Notes under the pieces: model-generated
Databases searched by the model: none
Told to the model about the DNA's origin: nothing
The model's input: the letters and a program-made list of their open reading frames with translations, nothing else
Shown: positions 22,990-33,689 of the stretch, piece by piece
How the letters are laid out: each line of letters starts with the position of its first letter
Numbering within the stretch: position 1 is the stretch's first letter
Position numbers and translations under genes: made by a program
Assembly (NCBI GenBank): GCA_026929865.2
Contig: CM049404.1
Coordinates: 1,428,501-1,492,500 of the forward strand
Reading direction: 5' to 3'
Length of the DNA: 64,000 nt
Source of the DNA: Hyperoplus lanceolatus
Lineage: Eukaryota; Chordata; Actinopteri; Uranoscopiformes; Ammodytidae

Positions 22990-24230
22990 CAGAGGTGGGA
23001 CCATGTCATTGTTTAGCAAGTCACAAGTAAGTCTCAAGTCTTTGCACTCAAGTCCCGAGTCAAGTCTCGAGTCAAGTCCCAAGTCAATGCTGACAAGTCT
23101 CAAGTAAGTCCGAAGTCCTGCAGTTTGAGCTTCAAGTCATTTCGAGTCCTTTAACCAAAAAGTAATAATGTATTTACCCACATCATGTACGCTTTTAAAA
23201 TCTGTCTTTATTTATTAAAACAAGTGCAATTGAATTTGTGGAAAAAAAATTGTACGGACATTGCACTTCCGAAATGCACTATTTACCAGTGATTTTTAAC
23301 ATTTAACTCATATTTTGCAATAATATTCTTCATTTTAAACCACTCCTTTACAGAATAAACACATTTATTCATTTGTGTTATGTTGACCACCTTGTAGTTT
23401 TTATACCCGAACAAAAACAGACACTCACACATAGGCTACATGTAGAAAAGGCCCCGAAGTTTACAGGCTACAGTGTTGTTATTTCTTATAGTGTGTTAAG
23501 ATGTGTTTTGTTCAGTGTGGATGACATTATAGCTGTCAGTTAGAGGCAGTGACGTCAGTCGGCCGGAGATTCTGTTTAGTAAGTTTCCTTTCTCTTCTCC
23601 CTCGGTCAGGTGTGTGAGCGACGTGCATGTTGCCGCAGTAGTCAATTATCCCACAGTTGAAACGTGTTTATTTGAGTTTATGTGAATCACCCGTGTGTGA
23701 GTACATGCAGTCCCGATCGCTGTTATAAGTTACAGTTTATGCCGGTCGCAACAGCTGTTCTAACGTCTTCTCACGAGCGGAATGTAAGCTTTTGTTCTTT
23801 TCCCGCGATCTATATGCGGTTGTGCCTGTGAAAGAAGGAAGATAAAGAGCGGATAAACCATACTCCTCTTCTCCTAGTCTCATGCTTATAATCTGACGTT
23901 TTTGGCCATAAGTGGTGTTCTGGCCGACACCTCTGAAGTGAAACCAGTGATAAGCAGATCAGCGTGGCACCGGTACATCCACCAGTTTCCTCCCTACACT
24001 AGGCTACATGATGAAAGATACAGAGCGGTAGGCCTACTTAAAAATATACTTTTTAATCTTTGTTTTGGGGAAAGTAGGAAGTCTTGTCAAGTCAAAAGGC
24101 TCAAGTCACGAGTCATTGATGTTAAAGTCCAAGTCAAGTTGCAAGTCTCTTTACATTTTGTCAAGTCGAGTCTCAAGTCATCAAATTCGTGACTCGAGTC
24201 CAAGTCATGTGACTCGAGTCCACACCTCTG
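22990..24230. mobile_element. Non-autonomous hAT element with 8-bp TSD
   Basis: 1241 bp beginning CAGAGGTGGGACC and ending GGACTCGAGTCCACACCTCTG. It is flanked by the perfect 8-bp TSD CCAGTTAC (22982-22989, 24231-24238). Both ends are built of many AAGTC/GAGTC words (CAAGTCACAAGTAAGTCTCA type), a subterminal repeat field likely to bind transposase. The CAGAGGTG end plus 8-bp TSD fits hAT. No transposase remains. Confidence 0.9.
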
Positions 24231-24238
24231 CCAGTTAC

Positions 24239-24784
24239 ACACACATGCAAGGTGTTACAATCAACCAATCAGAAAAAGGATTTAAAATACAGAAATGTCG
24301 ACCTTCTGAAAAGCACGTTTATTCTAGATTAATTTCACTCCATGTGTAATGAATTTCTAGAATATATTTAAGTTTCACTTTTTGAATTCAATTACAGAAA
24401 AAAGGAATTTTTCATTGATATTGAATTTTGTTTCAGATGCACCTCGAGATAGTTATAAGTACAAAGTGATTGTATTTGACCCACACTTGCAACGTCATCT
24501 GCCATCGATAATCAATTGTATAAATATAGCCTGAAATATGAACAGACTATCACATAAATTATTATAATTTATATCATTGCATCTTAATCTAATTATAAAT
24601 GGTTCAGGTTAAACAAATAAAAAAAATAACTATTTAACTAAATGACAATGCAGTCTTTTATGTGGTACCTTAAAACAGGCTAATGAAAATAAAGCAGTAC
24701 ACAGAAGATCATGGAATAACTGTTAAACACCTTGATTTCAGATCGGAGTGACAGCTGACTGAGCCAATCAGGCAACAGAATAAG
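24239..24784. other. AT-rich spacer, nothing recognised
   Basis: No gene, terminal repeat or RNA gene seen. Confidence 0.4.
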
Positions 24785-24836
24785 TTTATCCTTTATGTTT
24801 AGCCTGGTCGGGACCAGGCTAAACGTAAAGGATAAA
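24785..24836. repeat. Palindrome, ~25-bp arms
   Basis: TTTATCCTTTATGTTTAGCC continues to TGGTC, then two bases, then the complement with one mismatch. It would form a stable hairpin or cruciform and may be the inner junction of a decayed MITE. Confidence 0.85.
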
Positions 24837-24954
24837 TCTCCATGGTAACTTATGTCCCTCCGCTTTTATGCAACCGGATCATGGCTAACGCAAGCCAGGA
24901 TAACCGAAATATCCTAGGTTAATCCCTTATCCTAGTTTTATGCAATAGGCCCTT

Positions 24955-26341
24955 GAGGGGTATACTACGAAACAAACTCAACAGAGCCCAGCTCTCTTTT
25001 TTTGATCTGGTTCAACATAACACATACCCTCGCTCAGAGCTAACCGGTATCACGAAGGAAGTTATCAACCTCTTATGTTGAACGAGGGTTTCAGCTTCAG
25101 GCTCTGTGCGCGTCCCCATGAAAGGGGGCGTTTGACCCGTCATTTGACTCTGCATCCGCACAAAATGGACTGATCTTGTGCCGCTAACTTTACACAAACG
25201 GACTGATTGTGAGAAGCTGAGTAAAACAAAAGTGTGTCGCCAACTTCATTCAAGAGGAAGAGTTTGTCAGTTTGAATTATTACAGCAGAAAACAGAGAGC
25301 CGAAAAAAACTCTAACTGCAAATAAGGAGAGTGGAATGCTGCCAGCATGGACATGATTTATTTATCTTGGCGATCGTTCTCGCAGTGCGTAACGTGACAT
25401 TATAAAACAATTAAACGTTGAACTCGGATTTGAACACTATACCATTTAGCCTAATATATATATATAGGCTACTTTGCTATATTTATAGCACTACGCCTAT
25501 AGTCCCACACTTAAGAATGTAATTTAAGTCTGACACTGTCCCCAAATGAATAGCCTATGGACAATCACTTTAATTTTGGGCCACATCATAATGAATACAA
25601 CTTTGATTTAGACTATTATCCTTTTATTTGAATCTTACAAATACCAATAGGCCTACATTAAAAAACCTGTAGTCTGGATTTTTCGGACAAATATGGATCT
25701 ACTGTGAGAAGCTTAACCTGCGAGTCTGCAATGATGTCCGAACTGTGACAGCTGTCACGTCCCAACTGTAATCGCTACTGATGAAAAGAAAGAAGCCTAC
25801 AGTGAAATAATGTTGCAAACTGTGATTTTATAGAACGCTTTATTAAGAGCCAGTGTGTGTAGATTGCTAGGTAAAACCATTTGAGGTGAGAGCATAGAGT
25901 AGTGCTGCATACAGTAGGTCTAGGCTATTTAACATTTTCTGCAGCAATAACTGTATGCATGAGGCAAAAAGCCCCAGCGCAATGTTACAGTTCACTCTGC
26001 TGTAAGCCTTATGTCACGGCTTCGTTTCGTTCATTAACTTACTGATCAATAAGTTTACTGATTTAACTAGTTTACTCAGTGAGAAGTATCGCTCAGACAA
26101 TATAGTCAGGTCCGTGGGATTTCAAAATGTGTAGTTTCCTTAAAGGGCAGCGCTATAAGAGCCGAATTTAAGCTCAAACTCTGAAACAAAAACTGGTCTG
26201 GGCAGGTTAGCCGTGCAGCCTCTGTTACCACGGTGATCTAGCCAGGTAAAAAGAGAGCCACCTTTCGTGATACTGAAAACTCTGGCTTTAGACTCAACAG
26301 ACCTCGCTCAGCCCTTAATCTCGCTTCGTAGTATACCCCTC
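24955..26341. mobile_element. Probable Harbinger-type MITE
   Basis: Inverted ends GAGGGGTATACTACGAAACA (left) and, read inward from the right, GAGGGGTATACTACGAAGCG; the similarity continues through CTCAACAGA. It is about 1.39 kb with no coding capacity. The 3-bp flanks do not match cleanly, so the superfamily is inferred from the end sequence only. Confidence 0.65.
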
Positions 26342-26349
26342 TGGTCTAA

Positions 26350-26749
26350 AGGTGCGAACACACTGCACTTTGCTGCGCAGACGAGTTTACATACAAAGTC
26401 AATGTATTTCGCGCGCCGCCGCACGAATGGGTGGCGGGCATAGAGCAGTTTACGCGGCGCGTCCAACATAATAGTCACAGTTTGCTCCCATACGTTCTGT
26501 GAATAGCCTATGTGTCTGTTGCCTGCTGTGTACAGCTATCAGTTTTGCTTTATGAACCAAGTTAGCACCGGTTAGCTTGGGTAAAGCATCATCAGCACAG
26601 CAGACTGGTCCCCTCAGCACCGGTTAGCACCAGCACCAGCATATCCCCAGAGTAGAGAAGGCTACTCTGGTCGAGCGGCGGACACAATATGACCCAATAT
26701 GATCACGCGGAACCTGCGATTCGCGGCGCGCCGCAGAGTGTTCGCACCT
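26350..26749. mobile_element. Harbinger-type MITE with TAA TSD
   Basis: 400 bp with inverted ends AGGTGCGAACAC at 26350 and its complement ending at 26749. Flanked by TAA on both sides (26347-26349, 26750-26752). The subterminal regions are strongly GC-rich with GCGGCGCGCCGC-like words, unlike the AT-rich surroundings. Confidence 0.8.
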
Positions 26750-26921
26750 TAATGGTTAAAAATAAGTAAAAATGTGTCAACTAAACTTTTACACTCACCA
26801 CACACTTTGATTGTTTGACATTTTTTCTATCGCTACACTCTTTATGTATTTATGATAGAGTAATATATCTGTCATGGAAACAGACAGTCGCAGCAAAGGC
26901 AGTGTGACAGAAAATATGCAA

Positions 26922-27053
26922 ACATGATTACTTTGGTCACATACTGAATGCTTGGCGCAGTTAACAATATACAAATCACCAAGACTGTGCCAAGCATTCA
27001 GTATGTATATTGCTTATATAGAAACAATATACAAATCACCAAAGTAAAACATG
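26922..27053. repeat. Compound inverted/direct repeat
   Basis: CATACTGAATGCTTGGC (26940-26956) is inverted perfectly at 26989-27005, while AACAATATACAAATCACCAA occurs twice in direct orientation (26963-26982, 27023-27042). ACTTTGGT near the left edge is mirrored by ACCAAAGT on the right. This is probably a small MITE with an internal rearrangement. Confidence 0.75.
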
Positions 27054-27541
27054 CTGGACTATAAATTGAATCGAAAAGCGTGGGCATCTCAGTCAACTAG
27101 GCGGAGAAGCATAAATTCAACTCTATTTCATGTGGAGGCACTTTTCACTAATGACAAGGACATCAACCCTCACTGTCTGGACACATTCATTTGTCTTGTT
27201 AAGATGTGACAGTATAGTGTAAGTAGGGTGTTTGTATTATATCATTTCTCACAAGGATCTGTTTACCTTCATGTATCAAAAGCAATTTGTTCCTTTACAT
27301 ACATCTTAAAATATACTTTTGTCAGAATGTGTGATGTTGGTGCCCAAACGGATTAAAAGCAAGCTTAAAACGGTTGGCTTTGGGAACTTTAATTAATTAA
27401 AAGTGCCACTGGATAATAACGTTTTTATTCGATGTAAATATGACCCTATATGCTCATCATTATATGTGAAATGTAAAAGTAGTTGTGGCACTTATGGACA
27501 TCTAATGTGGTCCAAAAATATCAAGTTTCTGATTTAAGAAA
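27054..27541. other. AT-rich spacer, nothing recognised
   Basis: No gene or terminal repeats seen. Confidence 0.4.
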
Positions 27542-28040
27542 ATGTTTAGGTTTGATATTCCACTAAATCCATACCATTTTGTTTTGGGACTGGATGCCAA
27601 TTGTGATCGTAGGTACAGGTACATTCTTAGAGTGGCTTTGTATTCTGCACGCCTCACAATACTACATAAATGGTTAGATGAAGATCCTCCTAATATTACA
27701 ATGTGGTATGAAAAATGTATGTCCATTTTACCATTAGAGAGGTTATCACATGTAATAAGAAATACGCTTGATGCTTTTGTAAGGGAATGGTCCCCATTAG
27801 AACTATACCTGAAAGAAGAATGGTCTAGAGTAATATGTATAGGGGTATGAATTTGAAAAGTGACTGAAGAACCACACAAAATATTTAATTTGGCACTACT
27901 AGCTTTATTTTATTTTACTTTTATTTTATTTCTTTATGTGTCTGTTTATGTCTTGTGGTCTATATGTCTTGTATCACTTTGTGGTTCCTTGTATTGTCTC
28001 ACATAAAATTAAATAATTATATATTAAAAAAAACTACAAT
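27542..28040 (+). pseudogene. L1/Tx1 ORF2 C-terminal tail and 3' UTR
   Basis: About 100 open codons (27542-27850) resembling the end of an L1/Tx1 ORF2: ALYSARLTILHKWLDEDPPN matches the position of the FAARKNILLQWIHDKSPS block in the copy at 9 kb. PLERLSHVIRNTLDAFVREW follows. The stop at 27850 precedes a ~190-bp AT-rich 3' UTR ending in an A-rich tail. It is a severely 5'-truncated insertion; no TSD was resolved. Confidence 0.6.
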
Positions 28041-28123
28041 AGCGCCACATAGGTCTAATATTCATTTTAAATTTTACAATGATTTGAATCAGAAAAAATA
28101 TCCTCATTGAACAGCTGCGCATC

Positions 28124-28318
28124 ATGCACTCTCACTGTATTTCTCTCAACAGCGGACTATGCAGAAATAGTCAGACAGCGACAAACCAGGAAATTCACAA
28201 TTTAGAAACAGCAGCCGGCGAAATCGTAAAGTGCATGAGGAAGGAAAAAGGCGAGACGCGCAACTATACAGTAGCGGACCTGTGGAGCGGAGGAGATGCT
28301 GCGAAGCGCCACATATAG
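28124..28318 (+). pseudogene. Possible RecQ-helicase-like (RQC) fragment
   Basis: An open stretch to a stop at 28316-28318, preceded by an acceptor-like TATTTCTCTCAACAG ending at 28152. The C-terminal part EIVKCMRKEKGETRNYTVAD, followed by LWSGGDAAKRHI, resembles the pattern in RECQL-type RQC domains where a helix is followed by a threonine/leucine stretch, a tryptophan, glycines and an A-A-K block. The resemblance is from memory and weak. There is no helicase domain nearby, so at best it is a dispersed gene fragment. Confidence 0.3.
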
Positions 28319-28519
28319 GCCTACTCTAATAGGAAATTAAACACAAACGTGACACCAACAGTAACTTTCAGTGCATCATAAACCCAAAGCAACTGCAGGA
28401 AATGAACTTAATAAATATTTTTTTATATGAATATAATAAATATAAATGTGTCTATACTTTCTAAATATAACTTTACCAAGATCATTAAACCCTCACAGTT
28501 ATTAAAGGTACCTTTTGTA

Positions 28520-28780
28520 AAGCTCACTATCATTAAATCTCCAAAATGCCATCAAATGGTTGTCTGTGAATTACTCTAAGTGACTTAGGACTCCTAGCTT
28601 TTCATAGATTTAGGAGCTAGTTTTAGCGCTAAAATGCTTTGGGAATTACACTTATCTTAAAAAGTTAGGAGTCCTAAAATTAGGAGTGAAACGTCCCTTA
28701 TTTTTGAGAGTTACTCCTAAATCAGCACGTTAGGACCTACTCTTAGCCCTAAAATGTTTTGAGAATACGGCCCCTGATAC
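28520..28780. mobile_element. MITE fragment (TTAGGAGT repeats)
   Basis: Dense in direct and inverted TTAGGAGT/ACTCCTAA words and ends TTTTGAGAATACGGCCCCTG, which has the look of an inverted-repeat terminus. No partner terminus is obvious, so the left edge is approximate. Confidence 0.45.
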
Positions 28781-28793
28781 ATACATACATACG

Positions 28794-28831
28794 GCTACAT
28801 TAAAGCCATTGTCCAATGGCTTTAATGTAGC
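28794..28831. repeat. Perfect 18-bp palindrome
   Basis: GCTACATTAAAGCCATTG, two spacer bases, then its exact complement. It is adjacent to a (TACA)n run. The two-base loop makes a microRNA precursor unlikely; cruciform or MITE remnant is more likely. Confidence 0.9.
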
Positions 28832-28994
28832 TGACTTTGAGTTGACACAATGTTGATTAAAGCCTATCAGCTCCACATTACTATTTCTATATTTATCAGT
28901 ATGGCAGCATTTACAAACTGTTGTGGCCCCTTGTCACTGGAGCAGGAGCTCAGAAAAATCCCAAGAAGTGCCCAATACATGTTTCAGTTGTTAA

Positions 28995-29879
28995 AGAGGA
29001 CCTATGATACTTTTCGACTTTTATGACCTATAAACGTTGTTATAATGATTTATAGTCATGTTTAAACATACTAGAGGATCAAGTAATTACGTACATGCAT
29101 TACGACGTATTCCCTGCTGACAGTCTGGGGTGGCTATGCAGAGCACTAAAAACTATGGCAGCCGGTCGAGCCGAACTTGTTCAAATTTCCGGGATGTGTG
29201 AGTCACGCTGGGATCGTTTCTGTCATGTTTCCATATATGGTAATGCTGCAGCCTGCTACTCAGGCAAGCTCCCAGGTTGCTATATATAGCAGGGGGTAGC
29301 TGGCAGTAGCCCAGTGCTCGCTTAACTCAGCCGGTAGGGAATTCGTTTAAGACACAGCAGACCCGAGTTCGCGTCCCGCCCGGGCTGTTTCTTTGCAGAC
29401 TAGACATTTAGAATTTTTTCACTATATTTTATCAAAGTAGGCCTACAGGTTCCTATCGTTTAACACTGATTCAGTGTCATAAACCTTTTTGTATTATTTG
29501 TGTGCCACTGTCACCTGCCATTTATACAAATAATAGTACCTTACAAAGCATAAAATTGTCATAAAATCTACTACACCAAATACCATTGCTGTAGTACGCT
29601 AACTGCTAGATGCACCGACAAAAGTGGGGGGGGGGGAGGGGGAACATGACTTCCTTTCGCAAGGTAACCAATCACAACGGAGTCGGGTTTGCAGGGGGGG
29701 GGGGGGGGGAGCGGAGATGGCAGAAGCAAAGTGTTTACAGGGCCTGCTGGATCGCCAAAATAAGAGAAAGGGCTTCCCGAAAATCTACATAGTTTTTTGT
29801 GATGTGATTCGTGTCAGGTTGCTCTATAGCAGTTTTTAACAAGAAATTAAGACCAGAAAAGTAGTATAATAGGATCTCT
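28995..29879. mobile_element. TTAA-flanked non-autonomous transposon
   Basis: 885 bp with inverted ends AGAGGACCTATGATACTTTT (left) and AGAGATCCTATTATACTACT read inward from the right. TTAA lies exactly at both sides (28991-28994, 29880-29883). TTAA targets are used by piggyBac and Kolobok transposases. Inside, 29300-29390 looks like a tRNA-derived segment (TTAACTCAGCCGG and GAGTTCGCGTCCC in A- and B-box positions). There are also two G homopolymer runs near 29628 and 29694-29709. Confidence 0.75.
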
Positions 29880-29883
29880 TTAA

Positions 29884-30255
29884 TAGTGTAGCAGGACCCA
29901 GCTGCTTTTAGCTAAAAGGGCTACACATTAGCTCAACATGCTTTCACCTCATGGGGAACAGCAGGGGGCCCCAGCTCAGGCCTAAACTGGAGGTAAGCCA
30001 CCCCTCCCTTTGCAGTTTTGAATCTGGTGACAGAAACCCCAGGTGTCACCTGACTGGCCGGAGAGTTCGCTGGACCCCTCCTCCTACCCTGTGGTTGGTG
30101 TAATACACCTATCAAGTTGATGTGCATGTTCAGAAACTTACACACTCAAAAACATCCAGTTCCAGATGTTTAGGCCATACCTGAGGACATATATGCCTTT
30201 TATTTTTAATGTTTTTATGGCAATTTACGTGCATCGTGTCCTGGCGTCCATTGGA
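29884..30255. other. Spacer, nothing recognised
   Basis: No gene or repeat boundary recognised before the SINE head. Confidence 0.35.
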
Positions 30256-30261
30256 ATGAAT

Positions 30262-30950
30262 TGGGGCGGCAGTGGCGAAGTGGGTAGGGAGTTCGCGTCT
30301 GGTGTGCAGGGTCGGAGGTTCGATCCCCCGTCTCCCCGCCACATGTCGAAGTGTCCCTGGGCAAGTCACTGAACCCCGAATTGCTCCCGATAGTTAGCTT
30401 AGTTAGCTTAGCACCCTAGTGCTAAGCCTACCCTTCATTTACTTTTATCCATAACCCTTATTTATATAATTTTCACATACAGAACCAAAAATATTATTCA
30501 TTAACCCCCCTCAATATAACGATATTTATGAACCAAACATTCCCCAGAAACCCCCCCCCAAAAACCCAAGAAACATAACACCCCCCACCTCAACACTCAA
30601 GAACCCACCTAAACTTTACACAAACCCCCAAAACCACAAAACCCATAAAACCACATCCCCTTAATGATAGAACTAATTAGAACTTTTATACAGACAAAGA
30701 ACTAAGAACCAACTCATATTCCATTATACCACTTTATATCTCTATAAACCCCATAACAATTCTTCCTATTATTCAAATATATTTGTACCGAAATTTTTAA
30801 ACACAACACTTAATCCGCGTGGTAGATGCTGCTATCGGTGTATGAATGTGTGTGACTGGGTGAATGTGTACAAAAACAATGTAAAGCGCTTTGGGTCTGT
30901 GATAAACGGAGATATAGCGCTATACAAGTCCATTTACCATTTACCATGAA
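30262..30950 (+). mobile_element. tRNA-derived SINE split by a foreign insert
   Basis: Head 30262-30394: GGGGCGGCAGTGGCGAAGTG with A-box-like and B-box (GAGGTTCGATCC) elements and the body CCCTGGGCAAGTCACTGAAC. Tail 30815-30950: GCTGCTATCGGTGTATGAAT, AAAGCGCTTTGGG, GCGCTATACAAG and a terminal CCATTTACC repeated. The SINE copy at 34451-34660 shows that head and tail normally join directly; here about 420 bp of unrelated sequence intervenes. Confidence 0.85.
30395..30814. other. Extremely G-poor, C-rich insert in the SINE
   Basis: In 30481-30780 I count 12 G (4 percent) against about 96 C (32 percent). This strand asymmetry is foreign to the rest of the window. Content is A/C-rich with C runs (ACCCCCCACC, a nine-C run) and AT patches. 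The composition recalls vertebrate mitochondrial light-strand sequence, above all control region, so a nuclear mitochondrial insertion is possible. I recognise no mitochondrial gene in it. Confidence 0.55.
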
Positions 30951-31069
30951 AAAAACTCATAAAAACATGAGTTTGAAAAAAAAAATATATCCACTCTGTT
31001 TTTATGTTGAAGAGTAGTCTGAATTAGTAAAAAAAAAAAATATTTGCCCAGCAGAAAAAATGCGGGTCT

Positions 31070-31140
31070 GAAGGGGTTAATCGCGTTAATTTTTCTGTGA
31101 TTAATTAATCGAAATTAACGCGTTAATTTGACAGCCCTAA
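31070..31140. mobile_element. MITE end, ATTAACGCG family
   Basis: TTAATCGCGTTAATTTTTCT and AAATTAACGCGTTAATTTGA, ending CAGCCCTA, form an inverted-repeat-rich terminus. It matches the repeat end at 14942-14961. Only one end is visible. Confidence 0.6.
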
Positions 31141-31428
31141 TAAAAATCTATTTGCTATCCCCGGAATCTTACTTCGCCGACAGAATATCTGATGGTGGCA
31201 ACAGAAGTTAAACACTATAGCTTTAAGACTAACTGCACAATAATTCTGTTTTCCACAGACAGTGATTTCTTCATGCTGATTGAAACAATAATGAAACAAA
31301 TAGATCTTGTACAAATTATGTAAGTATTAAGACAAATGAAAATATGAGCAAAAACACATTGACTATTGCTACGAGACAAGTAGGAAATACCGAATGGTAC
31401 AAGGAACACAACCCGGAGAGAGTAGGGG
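31141..31428. other. Spacer, nothing recognised
   Basis: No gene or repeat boundary seen before the probable terminus of the pogo-like element. Confidence 0.35.
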
Positions 31429-31816
31429 AGACCGGGGCTAGTAGGCACACGTATTACTCTAGTGAGAATTGCTCATCACCTAAACATCTTTCAATAGTCA
31501 TCCCTGAAGCTTAAGGTGTTGGCTTGAAAGTCCCCCTCACTTTAACTAACTTATTGTAACACTATGGGGTTGTTTGTCACAAAGTTATCTTAATGGGAAA
31601 CATCTTAAAAAGAAGGCAGAACTACATTTAAATGTTTAATTGCATTTTTTCAGGTTAACATATAGGCCTCTATAACTTAATGCATTTTAACACAAAATGA
31701 GAAAATAAGATGAACAGGAAACCCATATTAAGACCAGCCTGTGTAACAAAATAAAGAATAAAAAGGTCTTACATAATTGCCAAGTCAACTACGCTACGCA
31801 CATTCACTATCTTGAG

Positions 31817-33303
31817 TTAATGTTCAGTTACATTATGGCAAATGTAGGGTCTGCTCAGTCCAACTAAGCAGAGCTTGTGTGCCCACAGGTTGCACATACA
31901 ACATTTCTCCCACTTCTTCCCTGAACGGGTGTTGGAGAACGTTTTCAGACAAACCAAACAAAAACTATCCTCTTCATCTGATGAAGACTCCTCCTCCTGT
32001 CTCTCTCTCTCTTCTGTTTCTTCTTCCCCAGCTGGGGGGGATGTGCACTGTGGTGAAGTAGCCTTGGCAGCTGGTCTAGATTGGGATGCACTGGGTCGTT
32101 TTGATTTTGTGGCCCTTTTTTTCTTTTGCATGCTAGCTTCCTTTTCCTGTTCTATTCTCTCCTTCTCTAGGGTGTCAGTGAGGATACAGCTTGACATTGT
32201 CTTTCATTTTTGGGTTCGTTTTCCTGGCCTCTGTCGAGAACTAGTGGATGGTTCTGGTAGAGGAGTGGTCAGGTTGGCTGGGGTGCACTGGGATGCACTT
32301 GGCTCTGCTCGGTCTGTTGTGGAAGCAGGCGCAAACGCTATCTCCGGGAGGGATATATTCTAGTGGCCCGGAATCCCGCTTCAATATTCTCCTTGGCATA
32401 CTTCAGCCCGTCCAACGACAGGTGCGAGCTGTGGTTATCAAGGAGCAGTAGGCATGGCATCTCCCTGCTGCACCTTGTATGGGCCAGAAAATGCTCCAGA
32501 AATTCCACAAAATGCTCCTCATTCATCCAACCACTCCGAATTGCTGCTCCTGCACTTGCACTGGGGGCAGAAAGTAAAAAACGTTTGTAAAAGTTCACTC
32601 TGGGGAAGATGAGGAATGGGGGATTACTATTCCCGGTGGCGGAGATGGCACAGGTCAAAGACCAAACTTTTTTGTAGCCTCTTCTGGCTACCACCTTGTT
32701 CGGCTTGTGGACAGTGGTGATACCTGTTTCATCCATATTCCACACCGACTGGGGCTCAAACTTGTATCCAGCCATCAGCTCCTTTAAGTTGTTGAAGAAA
32801 CGGCCCACGTTGTACTCATTAAAAGCACTGGCGCGTGCTAGGCCAGTGGCCTCCGGGGTCTTGATGGAAAGCAATGGGTGTCTCTTCAAAAACCCAGAGA
32901 ACCCTGAGATCTCATTTTTAGCCCAGTTTTGCTGGACAGCAACATTATTGTGCACTGCAAAGCTGTTTGCCAGTTTGCGAACCTCAGTGGGAGAGAGGCC
33001 AAAATAAATATCTGAGGCAGTTATTTAATATTCCTCAAGCTGACACTCCTGCTCCTCACTGAAAACAACGCGGTTTCTCGAATAGCCAACTGGCAGGCAT
33101 GGATGGACTTCTTCTCCAGCAACCTCTTCCTCATTTATTTTTAAGCAATATCTTGTCAGTGTTATGTAACATACCAAAGTTCTTGGCAGTGCCCCTGATG
33201 GACTTGTAGTTCAATTTCACCTCTTTGACTGCCCTCATCATGACATCTGGTGGAGTCAGGCCCTTCTTCGTCTTCCTGATAAAGTTTCGGATCATGTTTC
33301 TTT
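31817..33303 (-). pseudogene. Pogo-like transposase with C-terminal zinc finger
   Basis: Transposase of the pogo/Tigger/jerky group. N-terminal side (33300-33180): RKTKKGLTPPDVMMRAVKEV, a psq-type helix-turn-helix. The DDE_1 catalytic core (32955-32338) is open for ~205 codons with VWNMDETGITTVH (first Asp), PPFLIFPRV and CLLLLDNHSSH (second Asp). The C-terminal part (32197-31817) is basic, then acidic (EEESSSDEEDS), then a finger of pattern CLVC-x12-KCCMC-x2-W-x-H-x2-C resembling a PHD-like zinc finger. Frameshifts at about 32330 and 32960 and an early stop break it. Confidence 0.8.
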
Positions 33304-33340
33304 AAAGAAAAGGGGAAAATGAATAGTTATCTAACAATGC

Positions 33341-33689
33341 TGTTATGGTAAGTAGGCAGGCAGGCAGGCAGGTCCCCAGTGCAGAACAACTTAAAGATTT
33401 AGCAACACCAAAAATACAAAAACTCCAAAAAGCCAGGGAACAAACAGGACTCACCACACGATCTAACCACAATGATACGACAAGGGACAAAGGAAAGACA
33501 AGGGCTTAAATACAAAAACAGAGCGGACATTGGACAACGAGGAACAGCTGAAACACATTAGGGAGGGACCAGTAATCAAACAGGAGGGAAACTTGACAGG
33601 ACATGGGGAGAAAAAAGACAGATACCAAAATAAAACAGGAAACACAGGGAGACACACAAAACAAGACAACAAACAGACAGATCATGACA
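33341..33689 (-). repeat. Solo LTR, family B
   Basis: Read on the minus strand it starts TGTCATGATCTGTCTG (33689) and ends CCTGCCTGCCTGCCTACTTACCATAACA (given in two parts: the CCTG tandem, then ACTTACCATAACA) at 33341. The flanking pentamers AATGC and CATGC differ at one position, so a decayed 5-bp TSD is likely. It contains TATTTAAGCCCTTG-type promoter sequence. It sits within the 5' part of the pogo-like element. Confidence 0.65.

Noticed and set aside
24955-26341. Clean 3-bp TSD for this MITE
   Set aside because: The flanking triplets (TTG/CTG or others, depending on where the end is set) do not match, so I report the inverted ends only.
30262-30345. Functional tRNA gene
   Set aside because: It is the head of a SINE whose body and CCATTTACC tail are present.
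31875-32363. Plus-strand ORF of 162 codons
   Set aside because: It is the shadow of the minus-strand pogo-like transposase, whose motifs are clear.
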